This document shows, piece after piece, positions 25,290-34,158 of a DNA stretch of 64,000 nt (position 1 is the first letter of the stretch; every line of letters starts with the position of its first letter). The notes beneath the pieces are model-generated. The model ran no database searches, was not told the origin of the DNA, and was given only the letters and a program-made list of their open reading frames with translations. The stretch is from Pseudoalteromonas luteoviolacea NCIMB 1942 (GTDB lineage Bacteria; Pseudomonadota; Gammaproteobacteria; Enterobacterales; Alteromonadaceae), in assembly GCF_001625595.1 (NCBI RefSeq), contig NZ_AUXT01000205.1, forward strand, positions 19,004 to 83,003. Direction: 5' to 3'. A program made the position numbers and the translations under genes.

Positions 25290-25781
25290 TTAGCCACCAA
25301 GGACACCTGTTTTAAACAAAGCTTGGATACAAATTAATGAAAACACACCTGCAAGTACATCATCAGCCATTATCCCTCGGCCACCATGCAGCTTTTTATC
25401 TAGCATTCTAATGGGTCCGGGTTTTGCGATATCAAAAAATCGAAATAAGACAAAACCAACCAATAACGACTGCCAGTTGATGGCCGCACCTATCATCGTG
25501 ATATAAAAGCCAACAACTTCGTCCCATACTATGGCGGGGTGATCATGAACGTCAACATCACGTGCTGTTTTTCCACAGATCCACACTCCAAATACTGTCA
25601 TCATGATAGCTAAGCTAATTTGAAACCAAACCGGTAAAGTCATGGTTGCAAAAATAAAAGGTAACGCTGCTAACGTACCCACTGTACCAGGTGCTTTCGG
25701 TGCTAAACCGGTACCAAAACCCAATGCAAAAAATTGATGTGGGCGTTTGAGATTGAACTTCAACGGCTTATCCAAGCTCAC
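25290..25781 (-). CDS. pgpA: phosphatidylglycerophosphatase A
   Basis: PgpA dephosphorylates phosphatidylglycerophosphate to phosphatidylglycerol at the inner membrane. At 163 aa, motifs GFGTGLAPKAPGTVGTLAALP (start of the hydrophobic core), WVWDEVVG-type IVWDEVVGF and KPGPIRMLDKKLHGGRGIMADD (catalytic acidic and basic residues) are typical. There are several hydrophobic helices. The GTG at 25781 begins 2 nt after the thiL stop, but the AGGA there touches it. A TTG at 25775 would have better spacing from AGGAG, so the start is uncertain by two codons. Downstream of thiL in the nusB-thiL-pgpA order usual in gammaproteobacteria. Confidence 0.93.
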   Translation of the reverse strand: MSLDKPLKFNLKRPHQFFALGFGTGLAPKAPGTVGTLAALPFIFATMTLPVWFQISLAIMMTVFGVWICGKTARDVDVHDHPAIVWDEVVGFYITMIGAAINWQSLLVGFVLFRFFDIAKPGPIRMLDKKLHGGRGIMADDVLAGVFSLICIQALFKTGVLGG

Positions 25782-25783
25782 TC

Positions 25784-26749
25784 CTAATTAAAATGTTCAT
25801 ATCCGATTTGCTCGGGCAAGATATACTTTTCACCATGCTTTAACAGCTCAATATTGCCAACATTATTGGTAATTTGACCAATACATTTTGCCTCGACACC
25901 ATATTGACTAAGACGCGCTTCAACAGCACTGCGGTTACTATCACTTACCGTAAATAACAGCTGATAGTCATCGCCATACGATAAACTAAGCATATCTATG
26001 AGCGCTTGGTCTTCAATAGATTTCAAATCATCCGAAATAGGAACACTGGCAACATCGATATCAGCACCCACTGTCGAATGATTTAATATATGCTGTAAGT
26101 CTGCCAACAATCCATCAGAGATATCAATACACGCCGTCGCTAACCCACGTAGTACCTGTCCAGCAGCTACATGAGGCTTTGGATAGTGAAATTTCTCTGT
26201 GACGCGCTTGGTTTGCTCTGGAGATAATTCGATACCTCGCTTTCTTGACTCAATTGCCAGTGCAGCATCACCAACCGGTCCAGTTAAGTAAATCCAATCA
26301 CCTACGTTCGCACCTGCGCGTGTCAACGCTTTATTTTTAGGAATAATTCCTTTAGCACAAATTGTAATTGTCAGCGGCCCCTGAGTCGTATCACCACCTA
26401 TCAGTTGCACATTGTAGTATTCTGCTATTTCATGCATGCCTTCGGTGAATTGCTCTAGCCAATCTATGTCAACATTAGGCAAAGTCAAGCCAATTGAAAC
26501 CCAGGTAGGCTCTGCTCCCATAGCCGCGAGGTCGCTTAAGTTGACCGCAAGAACACGATGACCCAAAGCTCTGGCTGGAATATCAGGGAAAAAATGCACA
26601 CCTTCGACTAGGGTGTCGGTGGTTACTGCAAGTTGACAGTTATCAGGTACTTCAACCACAGCACAATCATCACCTATACCAATGACCACATCACGGCGAG
26701 TAATACCGCGGCCTTTGAAGTAATGATTTATTAACTCAAATTCCTTCAT
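25784..26749 (-). CDS. thiL: thiamine-monophosphate kinase
   Basis: ThiL phosphorylates thiamine monophosphate to the active cofactor thiamine diphosphate using ATP. At 321 aa, motifs GIGDDCAVV near 25, TTDTLVEGVHF, HRVLAVNLSDLAAMGAEP, the Mg-binding IGGDTTQG, and DISDGLLADL near 212 match. The protein begins with FELINHYFKGRG, matching other ThiL proteins, so the ATG at 26749 is correct. No purine-rich ribosome binding site precedes it: a terminator-like hairpin (26755-26776) ends 5 nt before the ATG. The gene is in the nusB-thiL-pgpA order, so read-through or coupling must explain its expression. Confidence 0.96.
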   Translation of the reverse strand: MKEFELINHYFKGRGITRRDVVIGIGDDCAVVEVPDNCQLAVTTDTLVEGVHFFPDIPARALGHRVLAVNLSDLAAMGAEPTWVSIGLTLPNVDIDWLEQFTEGMHEIAEYYNVQLIGGDTTQGPLTITICAKGIIPKNKALTRAGANVGDWIYLTGPVGDAALAIESRKRGIELSPEQTKRVTEKFHYPKPHVAAGQVLRGLATACIDISDGLLADLQHILNHSTVGADIDVASVPISDDLKSIEDQALIDMLSLSYGDDYQLLFTVSDSNRSAVEARLSQYGVEAKCIGQITNNVGNIELLKHGEKYILPEQIGYEHFN

Positions 26750-26754
26750 ACATT

Positions 26755-26776
26755 AAAAAAGCCGGTCAACGCCGGC
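26755..26776 (-). terminator. terminator-like hairpin between nusB and thiL
   Basis: On the minus strand GCCGGC, then GTTGA, then CCGGC are followed by six T, ending 5 nt before the thiL ATG. It would end most nusB transcripts; read-through is needed for thiL, or the hairpin acts as an attenuator. Confidence 0.75.
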
Positions 26777-26793
26777 TCTCCTCATGACTTTGA

Positions 26794-27204
26794 TTATTTG
26801 CGGATTTTCTTAACTGCTTTGTCCAACACGCCATTTACAAACTTATGGCTGTCTTCAGCACCAAATATCTTGGCCAGTTCAATCCCTTCATTAATAGCCA
26901 CTTTATAAGGTACATCTTGGCGGAACTTAAGCTCGTAAGCACTCACACGCAAGGTAGCCAATTCAACCATGTCTAAGTCGTCAAACGGACGAGACAAATG
27001 AGGTTGAATTGCCTCATCTAACTGTTTATGGTTTACCGCAACGCCACGCGCTAAGTCTTTAAAATATTCAACGTCTATTTTAGAAACGTCATTTTCGATT
27101 AACATTTGCTGTTCAATATCGGCAATTGGATTGCCGCTAAGCTGCCATGAATAGACAGCTTGCAATGCAAGTACGCGTGCTTTACGTCTAGCTGCTGGTT
27201 TCAC
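26794..27204 (-). CDS. nusB: transcription antitermination factor NusB
   Basis: NusB is a small all-helical protein that binds boxA RNA with NusE (S10) and promotes rRNA antitermination. At 136 aa it is normal. Motifs RRKARVLALQAVYSWQLSG at the start, FDDLDMVELATLRVSAYEL in the middle, and VPYKVAINEGIELAKIFGAEDSHKFVNGVLD at the end are typical. It is 11 nt downstream of ribH, and the ribH-nusB pair is conserved. A terminator follows its stop and lies just before thiL. Confidence 0.97.
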   Translation of the reverse strand: MKPAARRKARVLALQAVYSWQLSGNPIADIEQQMLIENDVSKIDVEYFKDLARGVAVNHKQLDEAIQPHLSRPFDDLDMVELATLRVSAYELKFRQDVPYKVAINEGIELAKIFGAEDSHKFVNGVLDKAVKKIRK

Positions 27205-27215
27205 TGAGATTCCTC

Positions 27216-27680
27216 TTAAATTTGCTCAAGTACGTTAACCATCTCTAATGCGCCAAGTGCAGCTTCGCCACCCTTGTTGCCCATTTTAGTTCCCGCACGT
27301 TCAATAGCTTGCTCAATACTTTCTGTTGTTAATACGCCAAATGCAACAGGGATATCGTAGTCTAATGAAACGCTTGCTAATCCCTTATTAGATTCATTGG
27401 CAACAAGATCAAAATGTGGAGTCCCGCCACGAATGATAACGCCTAGTGCAATGATAGCATCGTGCTCTTTTTTCATTGCTAGACGCTTTGCTGCTAGAGG
27501 TAACTCTACTGCACCAGGTACATATACCACTGTGATGTCTTCTTCTTTAACACTACCTGTGCGCTTTAATTCATCTACTGCACCTTCTAACAAGCTGCTG
27601 CCGATAAAATCGTTAAAGCGAGAAATGACAATGGCAAATTTTTTACCTGGTGTGAATTTGTTACCTTCAATTATTTTCAT
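27216..27680 (-). CDS. ribH: 6,7-dimethyl-8-ribityllumazine synthase
   Basis: RibH condenses 5-amino-6-ribitylaminouracil with 3,4-dihydroxy-2-butanone-4-phosphate, the penultimate riboflavin step, in large icosahedral or decameric shells. At 154 aa, motifs ISRFNDFIGSSLLEGAVDEL, VPGAVELPLAAK (substrate site), GVIIRGGTPHFDLVA with catalytic His, and VAFGVLTTE match. The ATG at 27680 gives the family start MKIIEG; upstream in-frame codons are not needed. The intergenic part upstream contains a terminator after ribBX and an extended -10-like TGCTATCAT (minus strand), so ribH-nusB may have its own promoter. Confidence 0.97.
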   Translation of the reverse strand: MKIIEGNKFTPGKKFAIVISRFNDFIGSSLLEGAVDELKRTGSVKEEDITVVYVPGAVELPLAAKRLAMKKEHDAIIALGVIIRGGTPHFDLVANESNKGLASVSLDYDIPVAFGVLTTESIEQAIERAGTKMGNKGGEAALGALEMVNVLEQI

Positions 27681-27743
27681 TAGATGATTCCTAATCAGTT
27701 TTAGCAATAGCCAAATTGACGCGCATGATAGCACATCTTAAAG

Positions 27744-27778
27744 AAAAACACCTACTGTCCAAACCAGCCAGTAGGTGT
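27744..27778 (-). terminator. terminator after ribBX
   Basis: Perfect arms ACACCTACTG and CAGTAGGTGT (27748-27757 and 27769-27778), with TTTTTC following on the minus strand. It separates the nrdR-ribD-ribE-ribBX block from ribH-nusB. Confidence 0.75.
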
Positions 27779-27799
27779 AAAAGAGAGAAAGCCTTATTA

Positions 27800-28912
27800 T
27801 TATTGTGGCTCTACATAACCTACTACTTCCAGGTGGAAACCTGACAATGCGTGATATTTCTTCGGTAAGCTCATTAAGCGCATTTTCTGAATGCCCAGAT
27901 CGGCTAAAATCTGTGAACCAACGCCCACAGTACGAGAAGTACCTTGGAACTTACGATAGTTAATCTTTTCACCTTGATCTTCTGCTGCAAAAGCTTTGAC
28001 CAATTGCTCGAGATCTTCTGTTTGTTCATTTTTACCTAAAATGACCAAAACACCATTATTTTCTGCGATGTACTGCATAGCACCATGTAAGGTCCAGCTT
28101 CTATCTGCGCTGCGATCGGAGAGCAAAATATCATTGAACGTGCTTTGTAAATGAACACGTACTAGTGTTGCCTCATCGGCTTGTATTTCACCTTTTTGCA
28201 AAACATAGTGCAGTTGGTTATCAATAGAGTCTTTATAAGTCACTAAGTCAAACTCACCAAACTCGGTAGGCAGCTTACATTTAGCAACTTTTTCTATCGT
28301 GGTTTCATTTAGGTTTCGATATTCAATTAAATCCGCAATTGTGCCGATTTTAATATCATGCTCTTTTGCGAAAACTTCCAGTTCAGGACGTCTCGCCATA
28401 GTGCCATCCGGATTCAATATCTCAACAATTACTGATGACGGCTCGAGCCCTGCTAAACGCGCTAAATCGCAGCCCGCTTCTGTGTGCCCAGCACGTGTTA
28501 GTACGCCGCCCGGCTGCGCCATAATTGGGAAAATATGACCGGGCTGAACAATATCTTCTGGTAGCGCACCTTTTGCCACAGCTGCTTGAACCGTGCGGGC
28601 TCTATCTGCTGCAGAAATACCCGTTGTTACTCCTTTTGCCGCTTCAATAGACAAAGTAAAGTTCGTGGAAAATTGTGCACCGTTATTTCTAACCATAAGC
28701 GGTAAGTCAAGCTGCTCACATCGCGCTTGTGTCATAGTCAGACAAATCAAACCTCGACCATAAGTCGCCATAAAGTTAATTGCTTCTGGCGTGATATGTT
28801 CAGCGGCGATAATTAAATCACCTTCGTTTTCTCGGTCTTCATCATCCATCAAGATAACCATTTTACCGGCTTTAATATCTTCGATGATCTCTTTTGCGCT
28901 GTTTAAGCTCAT
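27800..28912 (-). CDS. ribB: 3,4-dihydroxy-2-butanone-4-phosphate synthase with degenerate GTP cyclohydrolase II-like domain (RibBX)
   Basis: A 370-aa protein. Residues 1-200 are the RibB domain, making 3,4-dihydroxy-2-butanone-4-phosphate from ribulose-5-phosphate: MDDEDRENEGDLIIA near 22, THRVD-like stretch TYGRGLICL, HTEAGCDLARLAGL near 140. The C-terminal 165 residues align with GTP cyclohydrolase II by position and edges (LPTEFGEFDL, VRVH, then GVGSQILADLGI), but the three zinc cysteines and the substrate residues are missing: the usual SLRCDCG region reads LLSDRSADRSW. Such RibBX proteins are known from proteobacteria, where the domain is not a working RibA. A true ribA should lie elsewhere. 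Confidence 0.93.
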   Translation of the reverse strand: MSLNSAKEIIEDIKAGKMVILMDDEDRENEGDLIIAAEHITPEAINFMATYGRGLICLTMTQARCEQLDLPLMVRNNGAQFSTNFTLSIEAAKGVTTGISAADRARTVQAAVAKGALPEDIVQPGHIFPIMAQPGGVLTRAGHTEAGCDLARLAGLEPSSVIVEILNPDGTMARRPELEVFAKEHDIKIGTIADLIEYRNLNETTIEKVAKCKLPTEFGEFDLVTYKDSIDNQLHYVLQKGEIQADEATLVRVHLQSTFNDILLSDRSADRSWTLHGAMQYIAENNGVLVILGKNEQTEDLEQLVKAFAAEDQGEKINYRKFQGTSRTVGVGSQILADLGIQKMRLMSLPKKYHALSGFHLEVVGYVEPQ

Positions 28913-28946
28913 AATCTTCCCATTAATTACTTTGTTTGTATGGCAA

Positions 28947-29603
28947 TTATTTTATAAAGCCAGCTTGTGCCAACAAACTGGTTGTGAGAGTCGATTCACT
29001 GGCTGGCGCTTGTGTACCCTGGATCAAGCGCTCCAAATATCTTGCTATTTGATCAACTTCTAAGTTAACCATAGTCCCTAATTTAAAATCAGCGATAGTT
29101 GTTTCTTGCGCTGTATGGGGTACTATGGTGAGTTTAAATCTGTTATCTTCTATGGCATTCACCGTCAAACTAATGCCGTCAATCGCCACAGACCCTTTAT
29201 ATGGAATATACTTGAGCAGCTCTCTTGGTGCAGATAACCAGTAGTCAGTCGCTCGTGCGTTAGTCTCGATAGTAACAATCGTGGCGACGCCATCAATATG
29301 ACCTGATACCAAATGACCGCCCAGACGAGATATAGGCTGTAATGCTTTTTCTAAGTTCACTTTCTGGCCAACGCTGTATTCGCCAAAGCGAGTCAGCAAC
29401 AAAGTTTCATTCGACACGTCAGCACGAAAGCCATCTGTATATTTTTCTACAACCGTTAAACATACGCCATTAGTTGCAATACTGTCTCCGAGCGCAACAT
29501 CTGCCATGTCCAGTGAGCTTGACTTTACACGCACACTTAAATCACCTTGCTTCAAAGTTATTTCAGTGAGCGTACCTGTTGCTTCAATAATGCCTGTAAA
29601 CAT
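28947..29603 (-). CDS. ribE: riboflavin synthase, alpha chain
   Basis: RibE (RibC in E. coli naming) dismutates two 6,7-dimethyl-8-ribityllumazine molecules to riboflavin. At 218 aa, it has two similar lumazine-binding halves. The first has MFTGIIEATGTL and SIATNGVCLTV, the second has GHLVSGHIDGVATI and GSVAIDGISLTVN. Both halves carry the conserved Ser/His pairs. It starts 8 nt after ribD and precedes ribBX by 34 nt. Confidence 0.97.
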   Translation of the reverse strand: MFTGIIEATGTLTEITLKQGDLSVRVKSSSLDMADVALGDSIATNGVCLTVVEKYTDGFRADVSNETLLLTRFGEYSVGQKVNLEKALQPISRLGGHLVSGHIDGVATIVTIETNARATDYWLSAPRELLKYIPYKGSVAIDGISLTVNAIEDNRFKLTIVPHTAQETTIADFKLGTMVNLEVDQIARYLERLIQGTQAPASESTLTTSLLAQAGFIK

Positions 29604-29611
29604 AGTTTCTC

Positions 29612-30727
29612 TTATTTCTTAATGGCGCTAATACGAATGTCATTACCAACTTGCGTACAATCTGTTAGTTGGAGCTCTTGGATTTGGTTCATTTCAGTCA
29701 AAATATTACTTTGAAATAATCCCTTTCCACCTTCCCCTATGATCTTGGGAGCAAAATACACAATATACTCATCAATCAAGCCTTGTTCGTGCATTACCCC
29801 ACATAAGGTAGCGCCCGCTTCTAGCCACACTAAGTTAATGTCTCTGCTGGCTAAAAACTGTAGCACTGCCTTTAAATCCAATTTGTTTTTCACTGTTGGA
29901 AGACAGACTTGTTCTACAAAATGTGGCCAGTTATGCTGATTATCAAGTTCTGAGCGTAAAATAATGATTTTTGACTGGCTTTGAAAAAGTGCAAGTACTG
30001 GTGAAAGGCGGTTTTGAGTATCAATAATAACGCGAATTGGCTGGCGCACATCGTTACATTCTAGCGTCTTAGGTAAATCGGGCAGTTCTTCTTTTCGTAC
30101 ATTAAGACGCGCATCATCTATAAGTACAGTATCAGCACCTGACAAAATAGCGCAGCTTTTAGCTCTAAATGCCTGCACATCTCTCCTTGCATCTGGCCCG
30201 GTTATCCATTTACTTTTGCCGTTTTGCAATGCCGTTTTGCCGTCTAAGCTCGCAGCGAGCTTTGCGATTACGTAGGGAGCGCCATGCTCCATACGCTTGA
30301 GAAAACCTTTATTAAGTGCCCTAGCCTCTTGCTCTAAAAGCCCAGAAGCTGTTTCAATACCTGCCTGTTGCAACATTTTTAGACCATTGCCAGCAACTTC
30401 AGGGTTAGGGTCCACCATAGCGCAAATAACTTTACTGACGCCCGCATCTATCAAGCCTTTAGCACAAGGGGGAGTTCGACCATAATGGCTACAAGGCTCG
30501 AGTGTTACATAGGCAGTAGCGCCACGCGCCCGCCCAGCTGCTTCGCGTAGTGCAAAAACTTCAGCATGCGGACCACCAGCTTGGGCATGAAAACCCTCCC
30601 CAACGATTTCACCTTCTTTAACTATGACGCAGCCCACGTTTGGGTTTGGCGTTGTCGTATTGAAGCCCTGCTTAGCAAGCGCGATGGCTTTCGCCATAAA
30701 ATCATAATCAGCCTGGGTAAAATGCAT
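29612..30727 (-). CDS. ribD: bifunctional pyrimidine deaminase/reductase RibD
   Basis: RibD deaminates then reduces the GTP-derived pyrimidine in riboflavin synthesis. At 371 aa, residues 1-145 form the zinc deaminase domain (GPHAEVFALREA, then LEPCSHYGRTPPCAKGL, both Zn motifs intact). Residues about 150-370 form the DHFR-like reductase domain (KLAASLDGKTALQNGKSKWITG, then GADTVLIDDARLNVR, then WLEAGATLCG). The start codon overlaps the nrdR stop by one base (TGATG type), which points to coupled translation. Confidence 0.97.
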   Translation of the reverse strand: MHFTQADYDFMAKAIALAKQGFNTTTPNPNVGCVIVKEGEIVGEGFHAQAGGPHAEVFALREAAGRARGATAYVTLEPCSHYGRTPPCAKGLIDAGVSKVICAMVDPNPEVAGNGLKMLQQAGIETASGLLEQEARALNKGFLKRMEHGAPYVIAKLAASLDGKTALQNGKSKWITGPDARRDVQAFRAKSCAILSGADTVLIDDARLNVRKEELPDLPKTLECNDVRQPIRVIIDTQNRLSPVLALFQSQSKIIILRSELDNQHNWPHFVEQVCLPTVKNKLDLKAVLQFLASRDINLVWLEAGATLCGVMHEQGLIDEYIVYFAPKIIGEGGKGLFQSNILTEMNQIQELQLTDCTQVGNDIRISAIKK

Positions 30728-31176
30728 CAGTCACCAAGCCTCGCGATTTCTTCACCAAACTCTTTAATGTCTTCAAAACTACGATACACTGAGGCAAAAC
30801 GAACATATGCAACTTTGTCCAATTTTTTCAAAGCTTCCATGATGCATTCACCGATCATTTGACTGTTTACTTCACGTTCACCAGTGGCTCGGATTTGAGA
30901 TTTGATCTGATGTACCACTTCTTCAATCTGCTCGGTACTTACTGGGCGCTTTTCCAGTGCTCTATGTAAACCATTGAGTAGCTTATCTTCATTAAAGGGC
31001 TCTCTTGTACCATCTTGCTTGATGACTCTCGGCATAAGGAGTTCCGCGCCTTCAAAAGTTGTAAAGCGTTCATGACAAACAATACACTCACGACGACGAC
31101 GTACTTGGTGACCAGAGGCCACTAATCGCGAATCAATAACTTTGGTATCTTTCGCCGTACAAAAAGGACAATGCAT
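30727..31176 (-). CDS. nrdR: transcriptional repressor NrdR
   Basis: NrdR is a zinc-ribbon and ATP-cone repressor of ribonucleotide reductase genes that senses ATP/dATP. At 149 aa, the zinc ribbon is at residues 3-34 (CPFC, then RRRRECIVCHERF), followed by the ATP-cone domain (PRVIKQDGTREPFNEDKLLNGLHRALEKRPVS). Typical order nrdR-ribD-ribE-ribBX-ribH-nusB. No NrdR-box could be confirmed in this window. Confidence 0.97.
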   Translation of the reverse strand: MHCPFCTAKDTKVIDSRLVASGHQVRRRRECIVCHERFTTFEGAELLMPRVIKQDGTREPFNEDKLLNGLHRALEKRPVSTEQIEEVVHQIKSQIRATGEREVNSQMIGECIMEALKKLDKVAYVRFASVYRSFEDIKEFGEEIARLGD

Positions 31177-31290
31177 ATATTCTCACTGTATAGTCAATCT
31201 CTACAATGCGGCGCTTTGTGGTTGGCAGCTAACATTTAATCCGTTGAGTTAACTCTCGTTTTAAATGCAGCAAGTGATTTTAAATAAAAT

Positions 31291-31317
31291 AAAAAAGGCC
31301 GCATAATTGCGGCCTTC
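31291..31317 (-). terminator. terminator after glyA
   Basis: AAGGCCGC and GCGGCCTT arms with loop AATTAT, followed on the minus strand by TTTTTTATTTT. Strong, placed 35 nt after the glyA stop and upstream of nrdR. Confidence 0.85.
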
Positions 31318-31351
31318 ATAATATCAAAAATAACGCTAATTGTGACTTAAA

Positions 31352-32608
31352 TTATGCGTAAACTGGTAATTTAGCACAGATAGCTTTTACCTTTTCTTTA
31401 ACTTCTACTTGTACTGACTCATCATTGATGTTGTCTAGTACATCACAGATCCAACCCGCTAGCTCACCAGCTTCAGCTTCTTTGAAACCACGGCGAGTGA
31501 TTGCAGGAGAACCAATACGAAGGCCAGATGTTACAAACGGTGAACGAGGGTCATTTGGTACTGAGTTCTTGTTAACCGTGATATTTGCACGGCCAAGTGC
31601 TGCATCAGCATCTTTACCAGTGATATCTTTATCAATTAAATCAAGAAGGAATAAATGGTTGTCAGTCTTACCAGAAACCACTTTATAACCACGCTCTTGA
31701 AGCACTGCAACCATCGCTTGTGCATTTTTCACAACTTGCGTTTGGTACGCTTTGAACTCTGGCTCTAGGGCTTCTTTGAATGCAACTGCTTTAGCAGCAA
31801 TAACGTGACAGAGAGGTCCACCTTGACCACCAGGGAATACTGCACTGTTTAGTTTCTTGTAAATATCTTCATCACCACAAGCTGAAACAATCAACCCACC
31901 ACGAGGGCCCGCTAGTGTTTTATGCGTTGTCGTTGTTACAACGTGAGCGTGAGGTACTGGGTTAGGGTAAACGCCCGCGGCAACTAGACCGGCTACGTGT
32001 GCCATATCAACTAACAAGTATGCACCTACTTTGTCAGCAATTTCACGGAATTTAGCCCAATCAACAATACCTGAGTATGCTGAGAAACCACCAATGATCA
32101 TTTTTGGTTTGTGCTCAAGTGCCTGCGCTTCAACTTGTGCGTAATCAATTTCGCCTGTCTCTTCATTTAGGCCGTACTGAATTGCATTATAGGTTTTACC
32201 TGAGAAGTTAACATGAGAACCGTGAGTAAGGTGACCACCATGAGCAAGGCTCATACCTAGTACAGTATCATGTGGCTGAAGTAACGCTTGGAAAACCGCA
32301 GCGTTTGCTTGAGAACCTGCGTGCGGTTGTACGTTTGCGTAATCGGCGCCAAAAAGCTCACATGCGCGGTCAATTGCTAGTTGCTCAACGACATCTACGT
32401 GCTCACAACCGCCATAATAACGCTTGCCTGGGTAACCTTCAGCATATTTATTTGTAAGCTGTGACCCCTGAGCCTCTAGTACACGTGGGCTACAGTAGTT
32501 TTCAGATGCGATTAGTTCGATATGCTCTTCTTGACGAGTTGTTTCTGACTGGATCGCTTGATGTAATTCAGGGTCAAAATCTGCAATATTCATGTTACGT
32601 TCTAACAT
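31352..32608 (-). CDS. glyA: serine hydroxymethyltransferase
   Basis: GlyA converts serine plus tetrahydrofolate to glycine plus 5,10-methylene-tetrahydrofolate with pyridoxal phosphate, the main one-carbon source. At 418 aa, motifs EHIELIASENYCSPRVLEAQ, the TTTTHKTLAGPRGG loop with the PLP Lys, and RGNPFVT-type stretch DPRSPFVTSGLRIG are present. The ATG at 32608 is chosen because AGGAGAA lies just upstream and gives the family start MLERNMNIADFDPEL; a start six codons earlier has no such site. Typical position upstream of nrdR in this group. Confidence 0.98.
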   Translation of the reverse strand: MLERNMNIADFDPELHQAIQSETTRQEEHIELIASENYCSPRVLEAQGSQLTNKYAEGYPGKRYYGGCEHVDVVEQLAIDRACELFGADYANVQPHAGSQANAAVFQALLQPHDTVLGMSLAHGGHLTHGSHVNFSGKTYNAIQYGLNEETGEIDYAQVEAQALEHKPKMIIGGFSAYSGIVDWAKFREIADKVGAYLLVDMAHVAGLVAAGVYPNPVPHAHVVTTTTHKTLAGPRGGLIVSACGDEDIYKKLNSAVFPGGQGGPLCHVIAAKAVAFKEALEPEFKAYQTQVVKNAQAMVAVLQERGYKVVSGKTDNHLFLLDLIDKDITGKDADAALGRANITVNKNSVPNDPRSPFVTSGLRIGSPAITRRGFKEAEAGELAGWICDVLDNINDESVQVEVKEKVKAICAKLPVYA

Positions 32609-32800
32609 GGTTTCTCCTAGGTGCACGTATGATTAAGTTTATCGTCTGCAATTGTACGCAATTTATGGTCAGTTGCCTACGAAATCTGCGTGAGCATATT
32701 TAAGCAGGGATTGAATTTATTTCACAGTCTTTGTGGGATGATATTTTTTTATTTAAACATAAAATTTATTTATGAAATAACGGGATTACATTTGAAATTA

Positions 32801-32840
32801 AAATATGCATGTGCACGATTGGCAGCATCATGCGCATGCA
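32801..32840 (-). terminator. terminator after the thr operon
   Basis: TGCATGTGC (32806-32814) and GCGCATGCA (32832-32840) pair with one G-U. On the minus strand the second half is followed by TATTTTAATTT. It lies 26 nt after the thrC stop. Confidence 0.55.
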
Positions 32841-32865
32841 AAACCCAAAACTAAAACAACATATT

Positions 32866-34149
32866 TTATGCTAGTTTGTCGAATATACGCCGCTTAAGCT
32901 GTGCGTAATTGGCATCAACGGTTTCTGCTAAGCAGGGCTTGGCCAGTGCATCAGACAGTACTTTCGGCATGTCAAGCTGTTGTTGTAAAACGGTTTCTAC
33001 AGACTCTTTAAACTTCGCTGGATGCGCAGTTGCTAAGAAAATTCCTGTTTCATCTGCTTCACTATTTATAGTAAGCCCTTCATAGGCTATGGCCGTATGA
33101 GGTTCAGCAACATACCCATTCGAGTTGATTTTTTGCATCACCTCACGGGTGCGAGACTCCGAAACTGAACTTGAATAAAAGTAATCTTTATCAAAGATCC
33201 CATTTTTAATCATACTTTCCACTCGAGTCCAATTATTAGGTTTACTCACATCCATCGCATTAGATAGTGACTCTAATGTAGCATTTGGGTCCCAGTTTCC
33301 AGACTGCAAATACCGTGGAACAGTATCGTTCTGATTAGTTGTCGCACTGAGCTTTTTTACTGGCAGACCGATTGCTGCGGCAATCATCGCGGCACACACA
33401 TTGCCAAAGTTACCACTGGGAACTGAAATGTGGACATTGTTACGCTTGTCCTGTGGGACTTGTGCAAATGCCTCAAAATAATAGCAAACTTGCGCCAATA
33501 GACGGCTAATATTAATTGAATTTGCAGAATTAAGCCCTAATTCACTTTTTACTTCCTCATCAAGAAATGCTTGTTTAACAATGGCTTGACAATCATCAAA
33601 GCTACCTTCAACTGCATAGCAATAAATATTTTTACCTAGTGTTGTAAACAGTTTTTGCTGCGCGAGAGAAATCTTACCTTTAGGATAAAGTATAACGACA
33701 TCAACATTTTCTTTTTCATAAAACGCATGTGCGACAGCCGCCCCAGTATCGCCGCTGGTGGCTGTCAGTATAGTTACCCGTTCACCTTGGCTGAACAAAC
33801 TAATACACTCAGACATAAAACGCCCGCCAAAATCTTTAAATGCCAAAGTTGGGCCATGGAACAACTCCAAGCAATATTTATTTTCTTCAACTTGAACAAG
33901 TGGTGCTGGAAAGTTAAATGCACGGGTTACCATGTCATTTATAGTATCTTCTGGTAACTCATCCCCGATTAAATGTTGTAAAATCTTGCCACTACGCTGT
34001 GCGAAAGGGAGCGCCAACAAAGTCTCAATATCAGAAAGCTTATGAAGCTCGGCAGGAAAGAATACACCTTGCTTACGGCCAAGCCCCTCTTTAACGGCTT
34101 CTGTAAACGAAACCTGTTGCTCTGGGTCCATTAAATTTACTAAATTCAT
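32866..34149 (-). CDS. thrC: threonine synthase
   Basis: ThrC turns O-phosphohomoserine into threonine with pyridoxal phosphate. At 427 aa, motifs HGPTLAFKDFGGRFM with the PLP Lys, TATSGDTGAAVAHAF, VPSGNFGNVCA and ATAHPAKF are typical. It is last in the thrA-thrB-thrC order. Its start lies 9 nt after the thrB stop. Confidence 0.97.
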   Translation of the reverse strand: MNLVNLMDPEQQVSFTEAVKEGLGRKQGVFFPAELHKLSDIETLLALPFAQRSGKILQHLIGDELPEDTINDMVTRAFNFPAPLVQVEENKYCLELFHGPTLAFKDFGGRFMSECISLFSQGERVTILTATSGDTGAAVAHAFYEKENVDVVILYPKGKISLAQQKLFTTLGKNIYCYAVEGSFDDCQAIVKQAFLDEEVKSELGLNSANSINISRLLAQVCYYFEAFAQVPQDKRNNVHISVPSGNFGNVCAAMIAAAIGLPVKKLSATTNQNDTVPRYLQSGNWDPNATLESLSNAMDVSKPNNWTRVESMIKNGIFDKDYFYSSSVSESRTREVMQKINSNGYVAEPHTAIAYEGLTINSEADETGIFLATAHPAKFKESVETVLQQQLDMPKVLSDALAKPCLAETVDANYAQLKRRIFDKLA

Positions 34150-34158
34150 ATTAATTCC

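Noticed and set aside
28913..28946. An FMN riboswitch before ribBX
   Set aside because: Only 34 nt separate ribE and ribBX and no RFN-type structure can fit there; the gene lies inside an operon.
32609..32865. A glycine or folate-type riboswitch before glyA
   Set aside because: No conserved riboswitch core was recognised in the 257-nt gap; it contains only the thr terminator and an unremarkable AT-rich part.
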